Assembly: GCA_051861265.1 (NCBI GenBank)
Contig: JBHYDA010000004.1
Span: 310,001-374,000 of the forward strand
DNA from: Rubrivivax sp051861265
GTDB lineage: Bacteria > Pseudomonadota > Gammaproteobacteria > Burkholderiales > Burkholderiaceae_C
DNA: 64,000 bases
Reading direction: 5' to 3'
Within the stretch, counting starts at the first letter, position 1; every line of letters begins with the position of its first letter. Under the pieces are notes generated by a model. That model was not told the origin of the DNA. It searched no databases and was given only the letters and a program-made list of their open reading frames with translations. Positions 35,061-44,458 of this stretch are shown one piece after another. Both the position numbers and the translations under genes were made by a program.

Positions 35061-36290
35061 ATGCCCGTGAACCTGTCGGCCCCTGATCCCCAAAGCCTGT
35101 TGCCCGTGCCCGGGGTGCGCATCGGCGTGGCCATGGCTGGTGTGCGCAAGGCCAACCGGCGCGACCTGGTGGTGTTCGCGCTCGACGAAGGCAGCCTGGT
35201 GGCCGGCGTGTTCACCAACAACCGCTTCTGCGCCGCGCCAGTGCAGTTGTGCCGCGAACACCTGGCGGCCTCGCCGGCGGTGCGGGCGCTGGTGGTCAAC
35301 ACCGGCAATGCCAACGCCGGCACGGGTGCGGACGGCCTGCAGCGCGCACGCCGCACCTGTGCATCGCTGGCCGGGTTGATGGGCCTGCAGCCTGCACAGG
35401 TGCTGCCCTTCTCCACCGGCGTGATCATGGAAACGCTGCCGGTCGAGCGCATCGAGGCCGGCTTGCCCGCTGCACTGGCCGCGCTGCAGCCGGCGGCCTG
35501 GGGCGAAGCCGCCGCCGGCATCATGACCACCGACACCCTGCCCAAGGCTGCATCGCGCCAGGTGCAGGTGGGCGGGCGCGCCGTCACGCTCACCGGCATC
35601 AGCAAGGGCGCGGGGATGATCCGGCCGAACATGGCCACGATGCTGGGTTTCCTGGCGACGGATGCCGTGATCGACGCCGCCACATTGCAGGCCCTGGCGC
35701 GCCACGCCGCCGACGCCAGTTTCAACCGCATCACCATCGATGGCGACACCTCCACGAACGACAGCTTCGTGCTGATCGCCACGCAGCAGGCGGGCCACGC
35801 GTGCATCACGTCGCTGGATTCAGCGGACGGGCAGGCCTTGGCCGCGGCCGCGGTTTCGCTGTCGCAAGAGCTGGCTCAGGCCATCGTGCGCGATGGCGAA
35901 GGCGCCACCAAGTTCATCACCGTGCAGGTGGAAGGCGGGCGCGACGAGGCCGAGTGCAAGCTGGCCGCCTACGCCATCGCGCACAGCCCGCTGGTGAAAA
36001 CCGCCTTCTTCGCCAGCGACCCCAACCTGGGCCGCATCCTGGCTGCCGTGGGCTATGCCGGCATCGGCGATCTGGACCAGGGCCTGATCGACCTGCACCT
36101 CGATGAAGTGCATGTGGTCACCCAGGGCGGCCGCCATCCGGCTTACCGCGAAGAAGACGGCCAGCGCGTGATGAAGCAGGCCGAGATCACCGTGCGTGTG
36201 CACCTGCACCGCGGCCCGGCCGAAGCCACGGTGTGGACCTGCGATCTGTCTCACGACTACGTGAGCATCAACGCCGATTACCGTTCATGA
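35061..36290 (+). CDS. argJ: ArgJ, glutamate N-acetyltransferase (ornithine acetyltransferase)
   Basis: ArgJ transfers the acetyl group from N-acetylornithine to glutamate (and may also use acetyl-CoA), recycling acetyl in arginine synthesis. The 409-residue precursor self-cleaves into two subunits before a conserved threonine; the site is visible as KGAGMIRPNMATMLGFLATDA-like sequence (GMIRPNMATMLGF), in which MA-T precedes the nucleophile. Other motifs: NTGNANAGTGADGLQ, STGVIMETLP, DGDTSTNDSF, AIVRDGEGATKFI. ATG 35061 was preferred over GTG 35046 because GAGAG lies at the right distance. Confidence 0.95.
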   Translation: MPVNLSAPDPQSLLPVPGVRIGVAMAGVRKANRRDLVVFALDEGSLVAGVFTNNRFCAAPVQLCREHLAASPAVRALVVNTGNANAGTGADGLQRARRTCASLAGLMGLQPAQVLPFSTGVIMETLPVERIEAGLPAALAALQPAAWGEAAAGIMTTDTLPKAASRQVQVGGRAVTLTGISKGAGMIRPNMATMLGFLATDAVIDAATLQALARHAADASFNRITIDGDTSTNDSFVLIATQQAGHACITSLDSADGQALAAAAVSLSQELAQAIVRDGEGATKFITVQVEGGRDEAECKLAAYAIAHSPLVKTAFFASDPNLGRILAAVGYAGIGDLDQGLIDLHLDEVHVVTQGGRHPAYREEDGQRVMKQAEITVRVHLHRGPAEATVWTCDLSHDYVSINADYRS

Positions 36291-36335
36291 CGCCCTCCGC
36301 CTTGGCGGCGGTGGCCTGAGGGGCTGCCCCTGCCC

Positions 36336-37631
36336 TTGATCCCGAAGCTGCCGGAAGGCGACCTGCTGCGCGACGCCACCTACCGGCGCCTGTGGTTGTC
36401 CATCGTCACCAGTTCCTTCGGCAACCAGGTGATGATGCTGGCGCTGCCGCTGACCGCGGCGGTGCTGCTGCAGGCCACGCCCACGCAGATGGGGCTGCTC
36501 ACGGCCATCGAGTTGCTGCCCTTCCTGCTGTTTTCGCTGCCCAGCGGCGTGTGGCTGGACCGTGTGCGCAAGCTGCCGGTCTATGTGGCCGGCGAAAGCG
36601 CCATCGCCGTGGCCGCAGCCAGCGTGCCGCTGGCGTGGTGGATGGGCTGGCTGAACATGGGCTGGCTCTACGTGGTGGGCTTCATGCTCGGCGCGGTGCA
36701 CACGGTGGCCGGCACGGCCGCCCAGGTGGTGCTGACGCAGGTGGTCTCGCGCGACCGCCTGGTCGAAGCGCACGCCAAGAACGCGCTGGCCACCTCGGGG
36801 GCCGAGGTGATGGGGCCGGGCCTCGCCGGCGCGTTGATCCGCATCTTCGGCGCGCCGCTGGCGCTGCTGGTGAACGCCGTGCTGCTGTTGAGCTCGGCGC
36901 TCATCCTGCGCGGCATCGCGATCACCGAACGCCGCGAGCCGCGGCCGCCCGGCCACTTCTGGCGCGATCTCGCGGTGGGCCTGCGTTTCGTCACCGGCAC
37001 ACGGCTGCTGCTGACGCTGGGCGTTCTGATGGCCGTCTGGCAGATGTGCCACTACGCGGCGGTGACGGTGCAGATCCTCTTCGCCACGCGCACCTTGGGC
37101 CTGAGCGAGCACGCCGTGGGCCTGTGCTACATGGGCATGGGCGTGGGCACCATCGCCGGCAGCGTGCTCGGCCGGCGTGTGAGCGACCGCATCGGCCCCG
37201 GGCCCTGCCTGGTGGTGGGCTACGCCATCTGCGGCCTGGGCTGGCTGCTGCTGGCGGTGGCGCCGGCCAACGCCTGGGGCGTGGCGGCCTTCGCGCTGAT
37301 GCTGATGAGCTTCACCACCGGCGCTGTCTTCATCTTCATCAATTTCCTGGCCCTGCGTCAGGCGGTGACGCCCGAGCCGCTGCTGGGCCGCATGACGAGC
37401 ACCATGCGCTGGATCTCGCTGCTGGCCGCCGCGCCCGGCGCGCTGCTGGGCGGCTGGCTGGGTGATCACTACGGCCTGCGCTCGGCGCTGGCCTTTGCAG
37501 GCGGCGTCTCGATGCTGTTGGTGGTGGTGGCCTGGCGCATGCCCTTGATCCGCGAGCTGAAGGCCCTGCCCGAGCAGGAGCGCGAGTCCGAATGGCTGGG
37601 GCTGGAGGCCGAGGTGCGCCGGCCCGAGTGA
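36336..37631 (+). CDS. MFS transporter (EntS/MFS_3-like exporter)
   Basis: The 431-residue inner-membrane protein has about twelve hydrophobic helices, with the MFS loop GVWLDRVRKLP between helices 2 and 3 and VSDRIGPGP in the second half. The pattern fits the MFS_3 group (EntS-like exporters). Substrate unknown. The start is weak: TTG 36336 gives a normal N terminus (MIPKLPEGDLLRDATYRRLW), and no ATG is suitably placed. It follows argJ by 45 bp in the same frame but shows no functional link to arginine synthesis. Confidence 0.85.
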   Translation: MIPKLPEGDLLRDATYRRLWLSIVTSSFGNQVMMLALPLTAAVLLQATPTQMGLLTAIELLPFLLFSLPSGVWLDRVRKLPVYVAGESAIAVAAASVPLAWWMGWLNMGWLYVVGFMLGAVHTVAGTAAQVVLTQVVSRDRLVEAHAKNALATSGAEVMGPGLAGALIRIFGAPLALLVNAVLLLSSALILRGIAITERREPRPPGHFWRDLAVGLRFVTGTRLLLTLGVLMAVWQMCHYAAVTVQILFATRTLGLSEHAVGLCYMGMGVGTIAGSVLGRRVSDRIGPGPCLVVGYAICGLGWLLLAVAPANAWGVAAFALMLMSFTTGAVFIFINFLALRQAVTPEPLLGRMTSTMRWISLLAAAPGALLGGWLGDHYGLRSALAFAGGVSMLLVVVAWRMPLIRELKALPEQERESEWLGLEAEVRRPE

Positions 37632-37665
37632 CGGGTGGGGGTGGGCGGCGCCGCGCGTGCCCGGC

Positions 37666-38421
37666 TCAGCCCGATGTCCGCCGTGGTTCGGCCGGCCGGT
37701 AGCGGTCGACAGCGTCGGTGATCAGCCCGTCCACGCCCAGCGCCTGAAGGCGCTGCACCTCGGCGTCGTCGTTGACCGTGTAGCAGAGCGCGCGCAGGCC
37801 GGCGGCATGCAGCGCAGCGCGCAGGGGGCCGTCCATCAGCCGGTGCTGGGTGACGACCGCCACGCAGCCCAGGGCTTGGGCCCGGGCCACCGGATCGGGC
37901 GGCAGGGTGTCGAGCAGCAGCGCGCGGGGCAAGGTGGGCGCGGCGGCCTGGGCCGCCTGCAAGGCAACCTCGGCGAACGAGCTCAGCAGGGGCGGCACGG
38001 CAGCGCCGGCCCACAAGGCGGCGCAGGCTGCGGCCACGGCTGCGCCGGTGGCGGACTCGGTGCCCGGGGTGGGCTTGATCTCGACGTTGAGCGTGCAGTC
38101 ATTCGCCTGCACCCAGGCGGCCACCGCGGCCAGCGTCGGCAGGCGTTCGCAGGCGTAGGCCGGGCTGTGCCAGACGCCGGCGTCCAATGGTGCGAGTTGT
38201 GCCCAAGGCAGGTCACCGGCCCGGCCGTGTCCGTTGGTGGTGCGTTCCAGCGTTGCGTCATGCAGCAGGAAGGGCACGCCCTCGGCGCTGAGCTTCACGT
38301 CGCACTCGAAGGCCCGGTAGCCGTGCGCCGCGCCGAGCCGGAAGGCGGCCAGCGTGTTCTCGGGCGCCAGCTTGCCGGCGCCGCGATGGGCCAGCCAGCA
38401 GGGGTAGGGCCAGGGGGACAT
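37666..38421 (-). CDS. ugpQ: Glycerophosphodiester phosphodiesterase (UgpQ-like)
   Basis: The enzyme hydrolyses glycerophosphodiesters to glycerol-3-phosphate and an alcohol in the cytoplasm. The 251-residue protein has the GDPD catalytic start AHRGAGKLAPENTLAAF, ECDVKLSAEGVPFLLHD with the metal ligands and second catalytic His, LNVEIKP, and the C-terminal YTVNDDAEVQRL and GVDGLITD motifs. Start at ATG 38421; GAGAAT sits 6 nt upstream on this strand, suggesting a leaderless message. Divergent from the large dehydrogenase (169-bp gap), convergent with the MFS gene. Confidence 0.92.
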   Translation of the reverse strand: MSPWPYPCWLAHRGAGKLAPENTLAAFRLGAAHGYRAFECDVKLSAEGVPFLLHDATLERTTNGHGRAGDLPWAQLAPLDAGVWHSPAYACERLPTLAAVAAWVQANDCTLNVEIKPTPGTESATGAAVAAACAALWAGAAVPPLLSSFAEVALQAAQAAAPTLPRALLLDTLPPDPVARAQALGCVAVVTQHRLMDGPLRAALHAAGLRALCYTVNDDAEVQRLQALGVDGLITDAVDRYRPAEPRRTSG

Positions 38422-38590
38422 GGTGGCATTCTCGCGCCGGCCCGGAGCCAGAGGCGGCACCCTGGCGTGGGTTTGCGGCGGCCACCCGGGCGCCGGCGGC
38501 GGGTTTTGGGAGAATCCGAGGGTCTGCCCCAGGCGGGTGGCGTCTGCGCTGTGCTTGCGCGGCTGTCTCGCCCGCCCTCTCGAAAGCCCC

Positions 38591-41500
38591 ATGAACGCAC
38601 CGCTGCCCTTGTCTGCGCCCCTGCACGCCACCCCGGCGGGCCTGCCTGAAGACGGTGATGCATCGGCGGCAGGGGCCGCGCGCCTGCGAGAGATTCCCTA
38701 CAACTACACCTCGTTCTCCGACCGCGAGATCGTGCTGCGCCTGCTGGGCACGCGCGCCTGGGAGATCCTGAACCTGCTGCGGCAGGAGCGCCGCACCGGC
38801 CGGAGCGCGCGCATGCTCTACGAGGTGCTGGGTGACATCTGGGTGGTGCAGCGCAACCCGTACCTCGAAGACGACCTGCTCGACAACCCCAAGCGCCGCG
38901 CGATGCTGATCGAGGCGCTGAACCACCGCCTCAGCGAAGTGGCCAAGCGGCGCGATGCCGCCACGGCGGCCGCCGGCACCGAGGCCGACCCGCAGCGCGA
39001 TGCGCTGGTGGGCGAACTGCTCACGGCCGCCCGAGGTGCGGTGGAAGCCTTCGCCGCGCACTTCCGCGCCGTGTGGGACCTTCGCAAGGCCACGCGCCGC
39101 GCTCTCGGCCGCGCCACGGCCAAAGACAACATCAAGTTCGACGGCCTTTCGCGCGTCAGCCACGTGACCGACGCCACCGACTGGCGCGTGGAGTACCCCT
39201 TCGTGGTGCTGACGCCCGACACCGAGGCCGAGATGGCCGCGCTGGTGAAGGGCTGCATCGAACTGGGCCTGACCATCATCCCGCGCGGCGGCGGCACGGG
39301 CTACAACGGTGGCGCGGTGCCGCTGACGTGGAAGAGCGCCGTCATCAACACCGAGAAGCTCGAAGCGTTGGGCGCGGTGGAGATGAAGCTGCTGCCGGGT
39401 CTGCGCGAGCCGGTGGCCACCATCACCAGCGAAGCCGGTGTCGTCACGCAGCGCGTGGCCGATGCGGCCGAGAAGGCAGGCTTCGTCTTCGCGGTGGACC
39501 CCACCAGCGCCGAGGCCAGCTGCATCGGCGGCAACATCGCCATGAACGCCGGCGGCAAGAAGGCCGTGCTCTGGGGCACGGCGCTGGACAACCTCGCCAG
39601 CTGGCGCATGGTGACGCCGCAGGCGCAGTGGCTGGAGGTCACGCGCCTCGATCACAACCTCGGCAAGATCCACGACGCCGAGGTGGCCAGCTTCGAGCTG
39701 AAGTACTTTGACGCCAGCGGCCAGGTGCTGCAGCGCACCGAGCGGCTGGACATTCCCGGCCGCGTCTTCCGCAAGGAAGGCCTGGGCAAGGACGTCACCG
39801 ACAAGTTCCTCGCCGGTCTGCCCGGCATCCAGAAGGAAGGCTGCGACGGCCTCATCACCAGCGCGCGCTGGGTGCTGCACCGCATGCCGGCGCACACGCG
39901 CACGGTCTGCCTGGAGTTCTTCGGCAACCCGAAGGACGCGGTGCCGAGCATCGTGGAGATCAAGGACTACCTCTTCGGTTTGAAAGACCAGGGCGTGCTG
40001 CTCGCAGGCCTGGAGCACCTGGACGACCGCTATCTGAAAGCGGTCGGTTACGCGACGAAGAGCAAGCGCGCGCTGCAGGGCAGTGGGCTGCCGAAGATGG
40101 TGCTGATCGGCGACATCGTTGGCGACGACGAGAACGCCGTGGCGCGTGCGGCCAGCGAGGTGGTGCGCATCGCCAACTCGCGCGGCGGCGAAGGCTTCAC
40201 CGCCGTGAGCGCCGACGCGCGCAAGAAGTTCTGGCTCGACCGCAAGCGCACCGCCGCCATCGCCAAGCACACCAACGCCTTCAAGATCAACGAAGACGTG
40301 GTGATCCCGCTGCCGCGAATGGGCGAGTACACCGAGGGCGTGGAGCGCATCAACGTCGAGCTCAGCCTGCGCAACAAGCTGGAGCTGGTGGGGGCGCTGC
40401 AGAACTTCTTCCAGCGCGGCGCGCTGCCGCTGGGAAGAAGCGACGATGCCGGCGAGATCCCCGGCGCCGAGTTGCTGGAAGACCGCGTGCAGCAGGCCCT
40501 GGCGCTGCTGGCCGAAGTACGTGCGCTGTGGCAGCACTGGCTCGATCAGCTCGACGTGGTGCAGGGCGAAGGCAGCGGTGCCGAGGGCCAGACCTGCTTC
40601 CAGATGCTGCAGGACTGGCGCTGGCGCGCGAGCTGGAAGACGCAGATCCTCAAGCCGCTGCAGGCGCTGTTCGCGGGCGACGCCTTCAAGCCGCTGCTCG
40701 ACGAATGCCGCCGCATCCACAAGGAAGTGCTGCGCGGCCGTGTGTGGATCGCGCTGCACATGCACGCCGGCGACGGCAACGTGCACACCAACATCCCCGT
40801 CAACAGCGACAACTACGCCATGCTGCAGACGGCCCACGAGGCCGTGGCACGTGTGATGGCGCTGGCGCGGCGGCTCGGCGGCGTCATCAGCGGCGAGCAC
40901 GGCATCGGCATCACGAAGCTGGAGTTCCTGAGCGACGACGAGCTGGCGCCTTTTGCCGACTACAAGCGGCGTGTGGACCCCGAGGGCCGCTTCAACCGCG
41001 GCAAGCTGCTGCGCCTGCCTGGCGGCGAGGCCGACATCGCCGGCGGTGCGCCGCGCCGCGCCGACCTGAGCGCGGCCTACACGCCCAGCTTCGGGCTGAT
41101 GGGGCACGAGTCGCTCATCATGCAGCAGAGCGACATCGGCGCCATCAGCGAGAGCATCAAGGACTGCCTGCGTTGCGGCAAGTGCAAGCCGGTGTGCGCC
41201 ACGCACGTGCCGCGCGCCAACCTGCTGTACAGCCCGCGCAACAAGATCCTGGCGACTTCGCTGCTGATCGAGGCTTTCCTGTACGAAGAGCAGACGCGCC
41301 GCGGCGTCAGCGTGAAGCACTGGGAAGACTTCGAGGACGTCTCCGACCACTGCACGGTGTGCCACAAGTGCGAGAGCCCGTGCCCGGTGAAGATCGACTT
41401 CGGCGACGTCACCATGGCCATGCGCAACCTGCTGCGCAAGATGGGCAAGCAGAGCTTCCGCCCGGGCAAGGCCGCCGCCATGACCTTCCTGAACGCGACC

Positions 41501-42601
41501 AACCCGCAGACCATCAAGTTCATGCGCAGCGCGATGGTCGACGTGGGCTTCAAGGCGCAGCGCTTCATGAACGGCCTGCTCAAGCCGCTGGCGCGGCAGC
41601 AGACCTCGGCGCCGCCGGCCACGCTGGGGCGTGCGCCGATCAAGGAACAGGTCATCCACTTCATCAACAAGAAGATGCCTGGCGGCCTGCCCAAGCGCAG
41701 CGCGCGCGCCCTGCTCGACATCGAGGACAAGGACTACGTGCCCATCATCCGCAACCCGGCCGCCACCACGGCCGAGACGGAGGCCGTGTTCTATTTCCCG
41801 GGCTGCGGCAGCGAGCGTTTGTTCAGCCAGGTGGGGCTGGCCACCCAGGCCATGCTGTGGCACGCCGGTGTGCAGACCGTGCTGCCGCCGGGCTACCTGT
41901 GCTGCGGCTACCCGCAGCGCGGCGCGGGCCAGGCCGACAAGGCCGAGAAGCTGATCACCGACAACCGCGTGCTCTTCCACCGCGTGGCCAACACGCTGAA
42001 CTACCTCGACATCAAGACCGTGGTGGTCAGCTGCGGCACCTGCTACGACCAGTTGCAGGGCTACAAGTTCGAGGAGATCTTCCCCGGCTGCCGCATCGTC
42101 GACATCCACGAATACCTGCTGGAGAAGGGCATCAAGCTCGACGCCTCGCAGCAGGCCGGCTACCTGTACCACGACCCCTGCCACAGCCCGATGAAGCAGC
42201 AGGAGCCGATGAAGACGGTCAAGGCGCTGGTCGGCCCCAACGTGCTGAAGAACGAGCGCTGCTGCGGCGAAAGCGGCACCTTGGGCGTGACGCGGCCGGA
42301 CATCAGCACGCAGGTGCGTTTCCGCAAGGAAGAAGAGCTGCAGAAGGGCGAAGCGGCGCTGCGCCAGATGATGGCCGCCACGCCGGGGCTCAGCACCGCA
42401 GCGCAGGCCAACGTGAAGATCCTCACCAGCTGCCCGAGCTGCCTGCAGGGCCTGAAGCGCTTCGAGGACGACATGAACAGCGGCCTGCTGGAAGCCGACT
42501 ACATCGTCGTCGAGATGGCCCGCCTGATACTGGGTGAAGACTGGCTACAGGCCTACGTGGCCAAGGCCAATGCCGGTGGCATCGAACGCGTGCTGGTCTA
42601 A
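38591..42601 (+). CDS. Giant FAD-linked oxidase / iron-sulfur (GlcD-GlcF-like) fusion dehydrogenase
   Basis: The 1336-residue protein joins several modules. Residues about 30-200 match the DUF3683-type N-terminal domain (REIPYNYTSFSDREIVLRLL). Then an FAD_binding_4 domain with IIPRGGGTGYNGGAVPL and CIGGNIAMNAGGKKAVLWG, and an FAD-oxidase C domain ending SGEHGIGITKLEF. Next come two 4Fe-4S motifs, Cys859/862/865/869 (CLRCGKCKPVC) and Cys921/924/927/931 (CTVCHKCESPC), and two CCG domains (Cys1104-1105 and Cys1224-1225). The layout implies a 2-hydroxyacid (for example D-lactate or 2-hydroxyglutarate) dehydrogenase feeding electrons to quinone. The substrate is not readable. ATG 38591 fits the conserved N terminus. 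Confidence 0.9.
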   Translation: MNAPLPLSAPLHATPAGLPEDGDASAAGAARLREIPYNYTSFSDREIVLRLLGTRAWEILNLLRQERRTGRSARMLYEVLGDIWVVQRNPYLEDDLLDNPKRRAMLIEALNHRLSEVAKRRDAATAAAGTEADPQRDALVGELLTAARGAVEAFAAHFRAVWDLRKATRRALGRATAKDNIKFDGLSRVSHVTDATDWRVEYPFVVLTPDTEAEMAALVKGCIELGLTIIPRGGGTGYNGGAVPLTWKSAVINTEKLEALGAVEMKLLPGLREPVATITSEAGVVTQRVADAAEKAGFVFAVDPTSAEASCIGGNIAMNAGGKKAVLWGTALDNLASWRMVTPQAQWLEVTRLDHNLGKIHDAEVASFELKYFDASGQVLQRTERLDIPGRVFRKEGLGKDVTDKFLAGLPGIQKEGCDGLITSARWVLHRMPAHTRTVCLEFFGNPKDAVPSIVEIKDYLFGLKDQGVLLAGLEHLDDRYLKAVGYATKSKRALQGSGLPKMVLIGDIVGDDENAVARAASEVVRIANSRGGEGFTAVSADARKKFWLDRKRTAAIAKHTNAFKINEDVVIPLPRMGEYTEGVERINVELSLRNKLELVGALQNFFQRGALPLGRSDDAGEIPGAELLEDRVQQALALLAEVRALWQHWLDQLDVVQGEGSGAEGQTCFQMLQDWRWRASWKTQILKPLQALFAGDAFKPLLDECRRIHKEVLRGRVWIALHMHAGDGNVHTNIPVNSDNYAMLQTAHEAVARVMALARRLGGVISGEHGIGITKLEFLSDDELAPFADYKRRVDPEGRFNRGKLLRLPGGEADIAGGAPRRADLSAAYTPSFGLMGHESLIMQQSDIGAISESIKDCLRCGKCKPVCATHVPRANLLYSPRNKILATSLLIEAFLYEEQTRRGVSVKHWEDFEDVSDHCTVCHKCESPCPVKIDFGDVTMAMRNLLRKMGKQSFRPGKAAAMTFLNATNPQTIKFMRSAMVDVGFKAQRFMNGLLKPLARQQTSAPPATLGRAPIKEQVIHFINKKMPGGLPKRSARALLDIEDKDYVPIIRNPAATTAETEAVFYFPGCGSERLFSQVGLATQAMLWHAGVQTVLPPGYLCCGYPQRGAGQADKAEKLITDNRVLFHRVANTLNYLDIKTVVVSCGTCYDQLQGYKFEEIFPGCRIVDIHEYLLEKGIKLDASQQAGYLYHDPCHSPMKQQEPMKTVKALVGPNVLKNERCCGESGTLGVTRPDISTQVRFRKEEELQKGEAALRQMMAATPGLSTAAQANVKILTSCPSCLQGLKRFEDDMNSGLLEADYIVVEMARLILGEDWLQAYVAKANAGGIERVLV

Positions 42602-42608
42602 TCGAAAC

Positions 42609-43016
42609 ATGAGCAGTACCAGCCCCCAGCCCACCCACCTGACCCTGCACCAGACCTCGCGCGTGATGGAGGTGGGTTTCGACGACGGCTGCACCTTCCG
42701 CCTGCCCTTCGAGCTGCTGCGCGTGTATTCGCCCTCGGCCGAGGTGCAGGGCCACGGCCCCGGGCAGGAAGTGCTGCAGACCGGCAAGCGCGAAGTCAGC
42801 ATCGTCGACATCAGCACGGTGGGCCACTACGCGGTCAAGCCGGTGTTCAGCGACGGCCACGAGAGCGGCCTCTTCAGCTGGACCTACCTTTACCAGCTGG
42901 GTGCTGAGCAGGAACAGCGCTGGGCCGACTACGAAGCCCGGCTGCAGGCCGCCGGCGTCGACCGTGACGCGCCCATGCCCGGCAAGGCCGGCGGCAGCGC
43001 CTGCAGCAGCCACTGA
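42609..43016 (+). CDS. DUF971 family protein
   Basis: The 135-residue protein is a stand-alone DUF971 (gamma-butyrobetaine-hydroxylase-like N-terminal) domain: LTLHQTSRVMEVGFDDGCTF, LPFELLRVYSPSAEVQGHG, and VKPVFSDGHESGLFSWTYLY. Members bind iron-sulfur clusters or assist their metabolism, but the role here is unknown. The C-terminal CSSH is cysteine-containing. It starts 8 bp after the large dehydrogenase and lies 17 bp before ubiE, a common betaproteobacterial arrangement. Confidence 0.88.
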   Translation: MSSTSPQPTHLTLHQTSRVMEVGFDDGCTFRLPFELLRVYSPSAEVQGHGPGQEVLQTGKREVSIVDISTVGHYAVKPVFSDGHESGLFSWTYLYQLGAEQEQRWADYEARLQAAGVDRDAPMPGKAGGSACSSH

Positions 43017-43032
43017 ACCGAAGGACAAGACC

Positions 43033-43764
43033 ATGGCGCAGACCCACTTCGGCTACCAGACCGTCGACGAGAGCGAGAAGGCCCGCCATGTGCGCGGCGT
43101 CTTCGATTCGGTCGCCTCGAAGTACGACCTGATGAACGACGTGCTGTCCATGGGCCTGCACCGCGCCTGGAAGGCCTATACGGTGGCCGTGGCCGCCGTT
43201 CGCCCGGGCATGCACGTGCTGGACATCGCTGGCGGCACTGGCGATCTGGCGCGCGCCTTCGCCAAGGCCGCCGGCCCCACGGGCCGGGTGGTGCTGACCG
43301 ACATCAACGAGGCCATGCTGCGCGTGGGCCGCGACCGCCTGCTCGACGAAGGCCTGGTGCTGCCCACGGCGGCCTGCGACGCCGAGCACCTGCCTTTTGC
43401 CGACGCCAGTTTCGATCTCGTGAGCGTGGCCTTCGGCCTGCGCAACATGACCCACAAAGACCGCGCGCTGGCCGAGATGGGCCGCGTGCTCAAGCCGGGC
43501 GGCCGCCTGCTGGTGCTGGAGTTCAGCAAACCGATCGCGGCGCTGCAGAAGCCCTACGACTGGTACTCGTTCAGCTTCATGCCGCTGATGGGCAAGCTGG
43601 TGGCCAACGACGAGCAGAGCTACCGGTACCTGGCCGAGAGCATCCGCATGCACCCCGACCAGGCCACGCTCAAGGGCCTGATGAAGGACTCTGGCTTCGG
43701 CCACGTCGACGTGCACAACCTGGCCGGCGGCATCGTCGCGCTGCACGCGGGCATCAAGTGCTGA
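43033..43764 (+). CDS. ubiE: UbiE, ubiquinone/menaquinone C-methyltransferase
   Basis: UbiE is the SAM-dependent C-methyltransferase of ubiquinone (and menaquinone) synthesis, acting on the quinol ring in the cytoplasm near the membrane. The 243-residue protein shows the family opening FDSVASKYDLMNDVLSMGLH, SAM motif I VLDIAGGTGDLA, LPFADASFDLVSVAFGLRN, and EMGRVLKPGGRLLVLEFSKP. An AAGGACAAG ribosome site precedes the ATG. The stop overlaps a Tim44-domain gene. Confidence 0.96.
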   Translation: MAQTHFGYQTVDESEKARHVRGVFDSVASKYDLMNDVLSMGLHRAWKAYTVAVAAVRPGMHVLDIAGGTGDLARAFAKAAGPTGRVVLTDINEAMLRVGRDRLLDEGLVLPTAACDAEHLPFADASFDLVSVAFGLRNMTHKDRALAEMGRVLKPGGRLLVLEFSKPIAALQKPYDWYSFSFMPLMGKLVANDEQSYRYLAESIRMHPDQATLKGLMKDSGFGHVDVHNLAGGIVALHAGIKC

Positions 43765-44204
43765 ACCGGCTGCGGCGCCTCAAGAGCGCTGCGCCATGGC
43801 GGCGGGCGCGGGCCGCGCAACGGGAAGCGCGGGCGCGGCAGTTGCAAGTTGACGAGTTGCTGCAACTGGCCCGCCTGAGCTTCATGCGGCTGCAGCTGGC
43901 CTGGGACACCGCCGACCTGCGTGCCCTGGGTGAACTTGCCACCCGCCAGCTCCTGGACGAGTTGCGCGACCAGCTCGCGCAACGCGGCCCCGGGCCCAAC
44001 CACACCGAGGTGCTGCAGCTGCAGGCCCGCCTGCTGTCGCTGGACGACCTGCACGAAGCCATGCTGGCCAGCGTCGAGTTCACGGGCCTGATCCGCGAAC
44101 ACCAGGCCCACGAGGCCGCGCCCTTCCGGGAGCTGTGGATGCTGGCCAGCGTGAAGGCGGCCGGTCCGGGCTGGAAGCTGGCCCGCGTGCAGTCGCTTTC
44201 CTGA
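43758..44204 (+). CDS. Short Tim44-like domain protein
   Basis: The 148-residue product starts at GTG 43758, overlapping the ubiE stop by 7 nt. After a basic N-terminal tail (RLRRLKSAAPWRRARAAQRE) it is essentially one Tim44-like domain: SFMRLQLAWDTADLRALGEL, LQARLLSLDDLHEAMLASVEF, and FRELWMLASVKAAGPGWKLA. Tim44-domain proteins after ubiE in relatives are usually about twice as long, with a signal, a Gly-rich region and a membrane segment; those parts are absent here. It may be a natural cytosolic short form or an N-terminally eroded gene. Confidence 0.78.
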   Translation: MLNRLRRLKSAAPWRRARAAQREARARQLQVDELLQLARLSFMRLQLAWDTADLRALGELATRQLLDELRDQLAQRGPGPNHTEVLQLQARLLSLDDLHEAMLASVEFTGLIREHQAHEAAPFRELWMLASVKAAGPGWKLARVQSLS

Positions 44205-44458
44205 GGTCACCATGGTCCGCGCCACCCCGCTGGCCCCTGGCGAAAAGGGGTGTCTCCGGTGTCCGCGCGTGACGTGAACTTGTGCCATCCGAGGGCCCCG
44301 TACAGGGGGTCTCCCAGGCCCATTTTCAGCGGGGGGCAGCGGTTACACTGGTCCGCTTTTCGAGGGGTCGCACCGGCCGCTCGATGCCGGGCAGGCTGCC
44401 TGAGAACGCCCCCCGACCCTTGGGCGGGTGGCGTCCGCAACACCCAAGGACAGATCGC
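44205..44458 (+). promoter_or_regulatory. Leader/promoter region of the eps operon (254 bp)
   Basis: No gene is visible here. TACACT at 44344-44349 is a possible -10 (TTTTCA 15 bp upstream as a poor -35), which would give a leader of about 100 nt. No sigma-54 -24/-12 element was found. Confidence 0.35.

Noticed and set aside
38258..42184. A 1308-codon open frame on the - strand opposite the large flavin/iron-sulfur dehydrogenase
   Set aside because: Its predicted protein is His/Ala/Arg/Gln/Val-rich without domains and mirrors codon bias in high-GC DNA; the + strand gene has full family motifs.
44205..44458. A sigma-54 promoter driving the eps operon or the PEP-CTERM genes, as known in some exosortase systems
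   Set aside because: No TGGCAC-N5-TTGC-like element was found here, in 32201-32370, or upstream of the mini PEP-CTERM gene.
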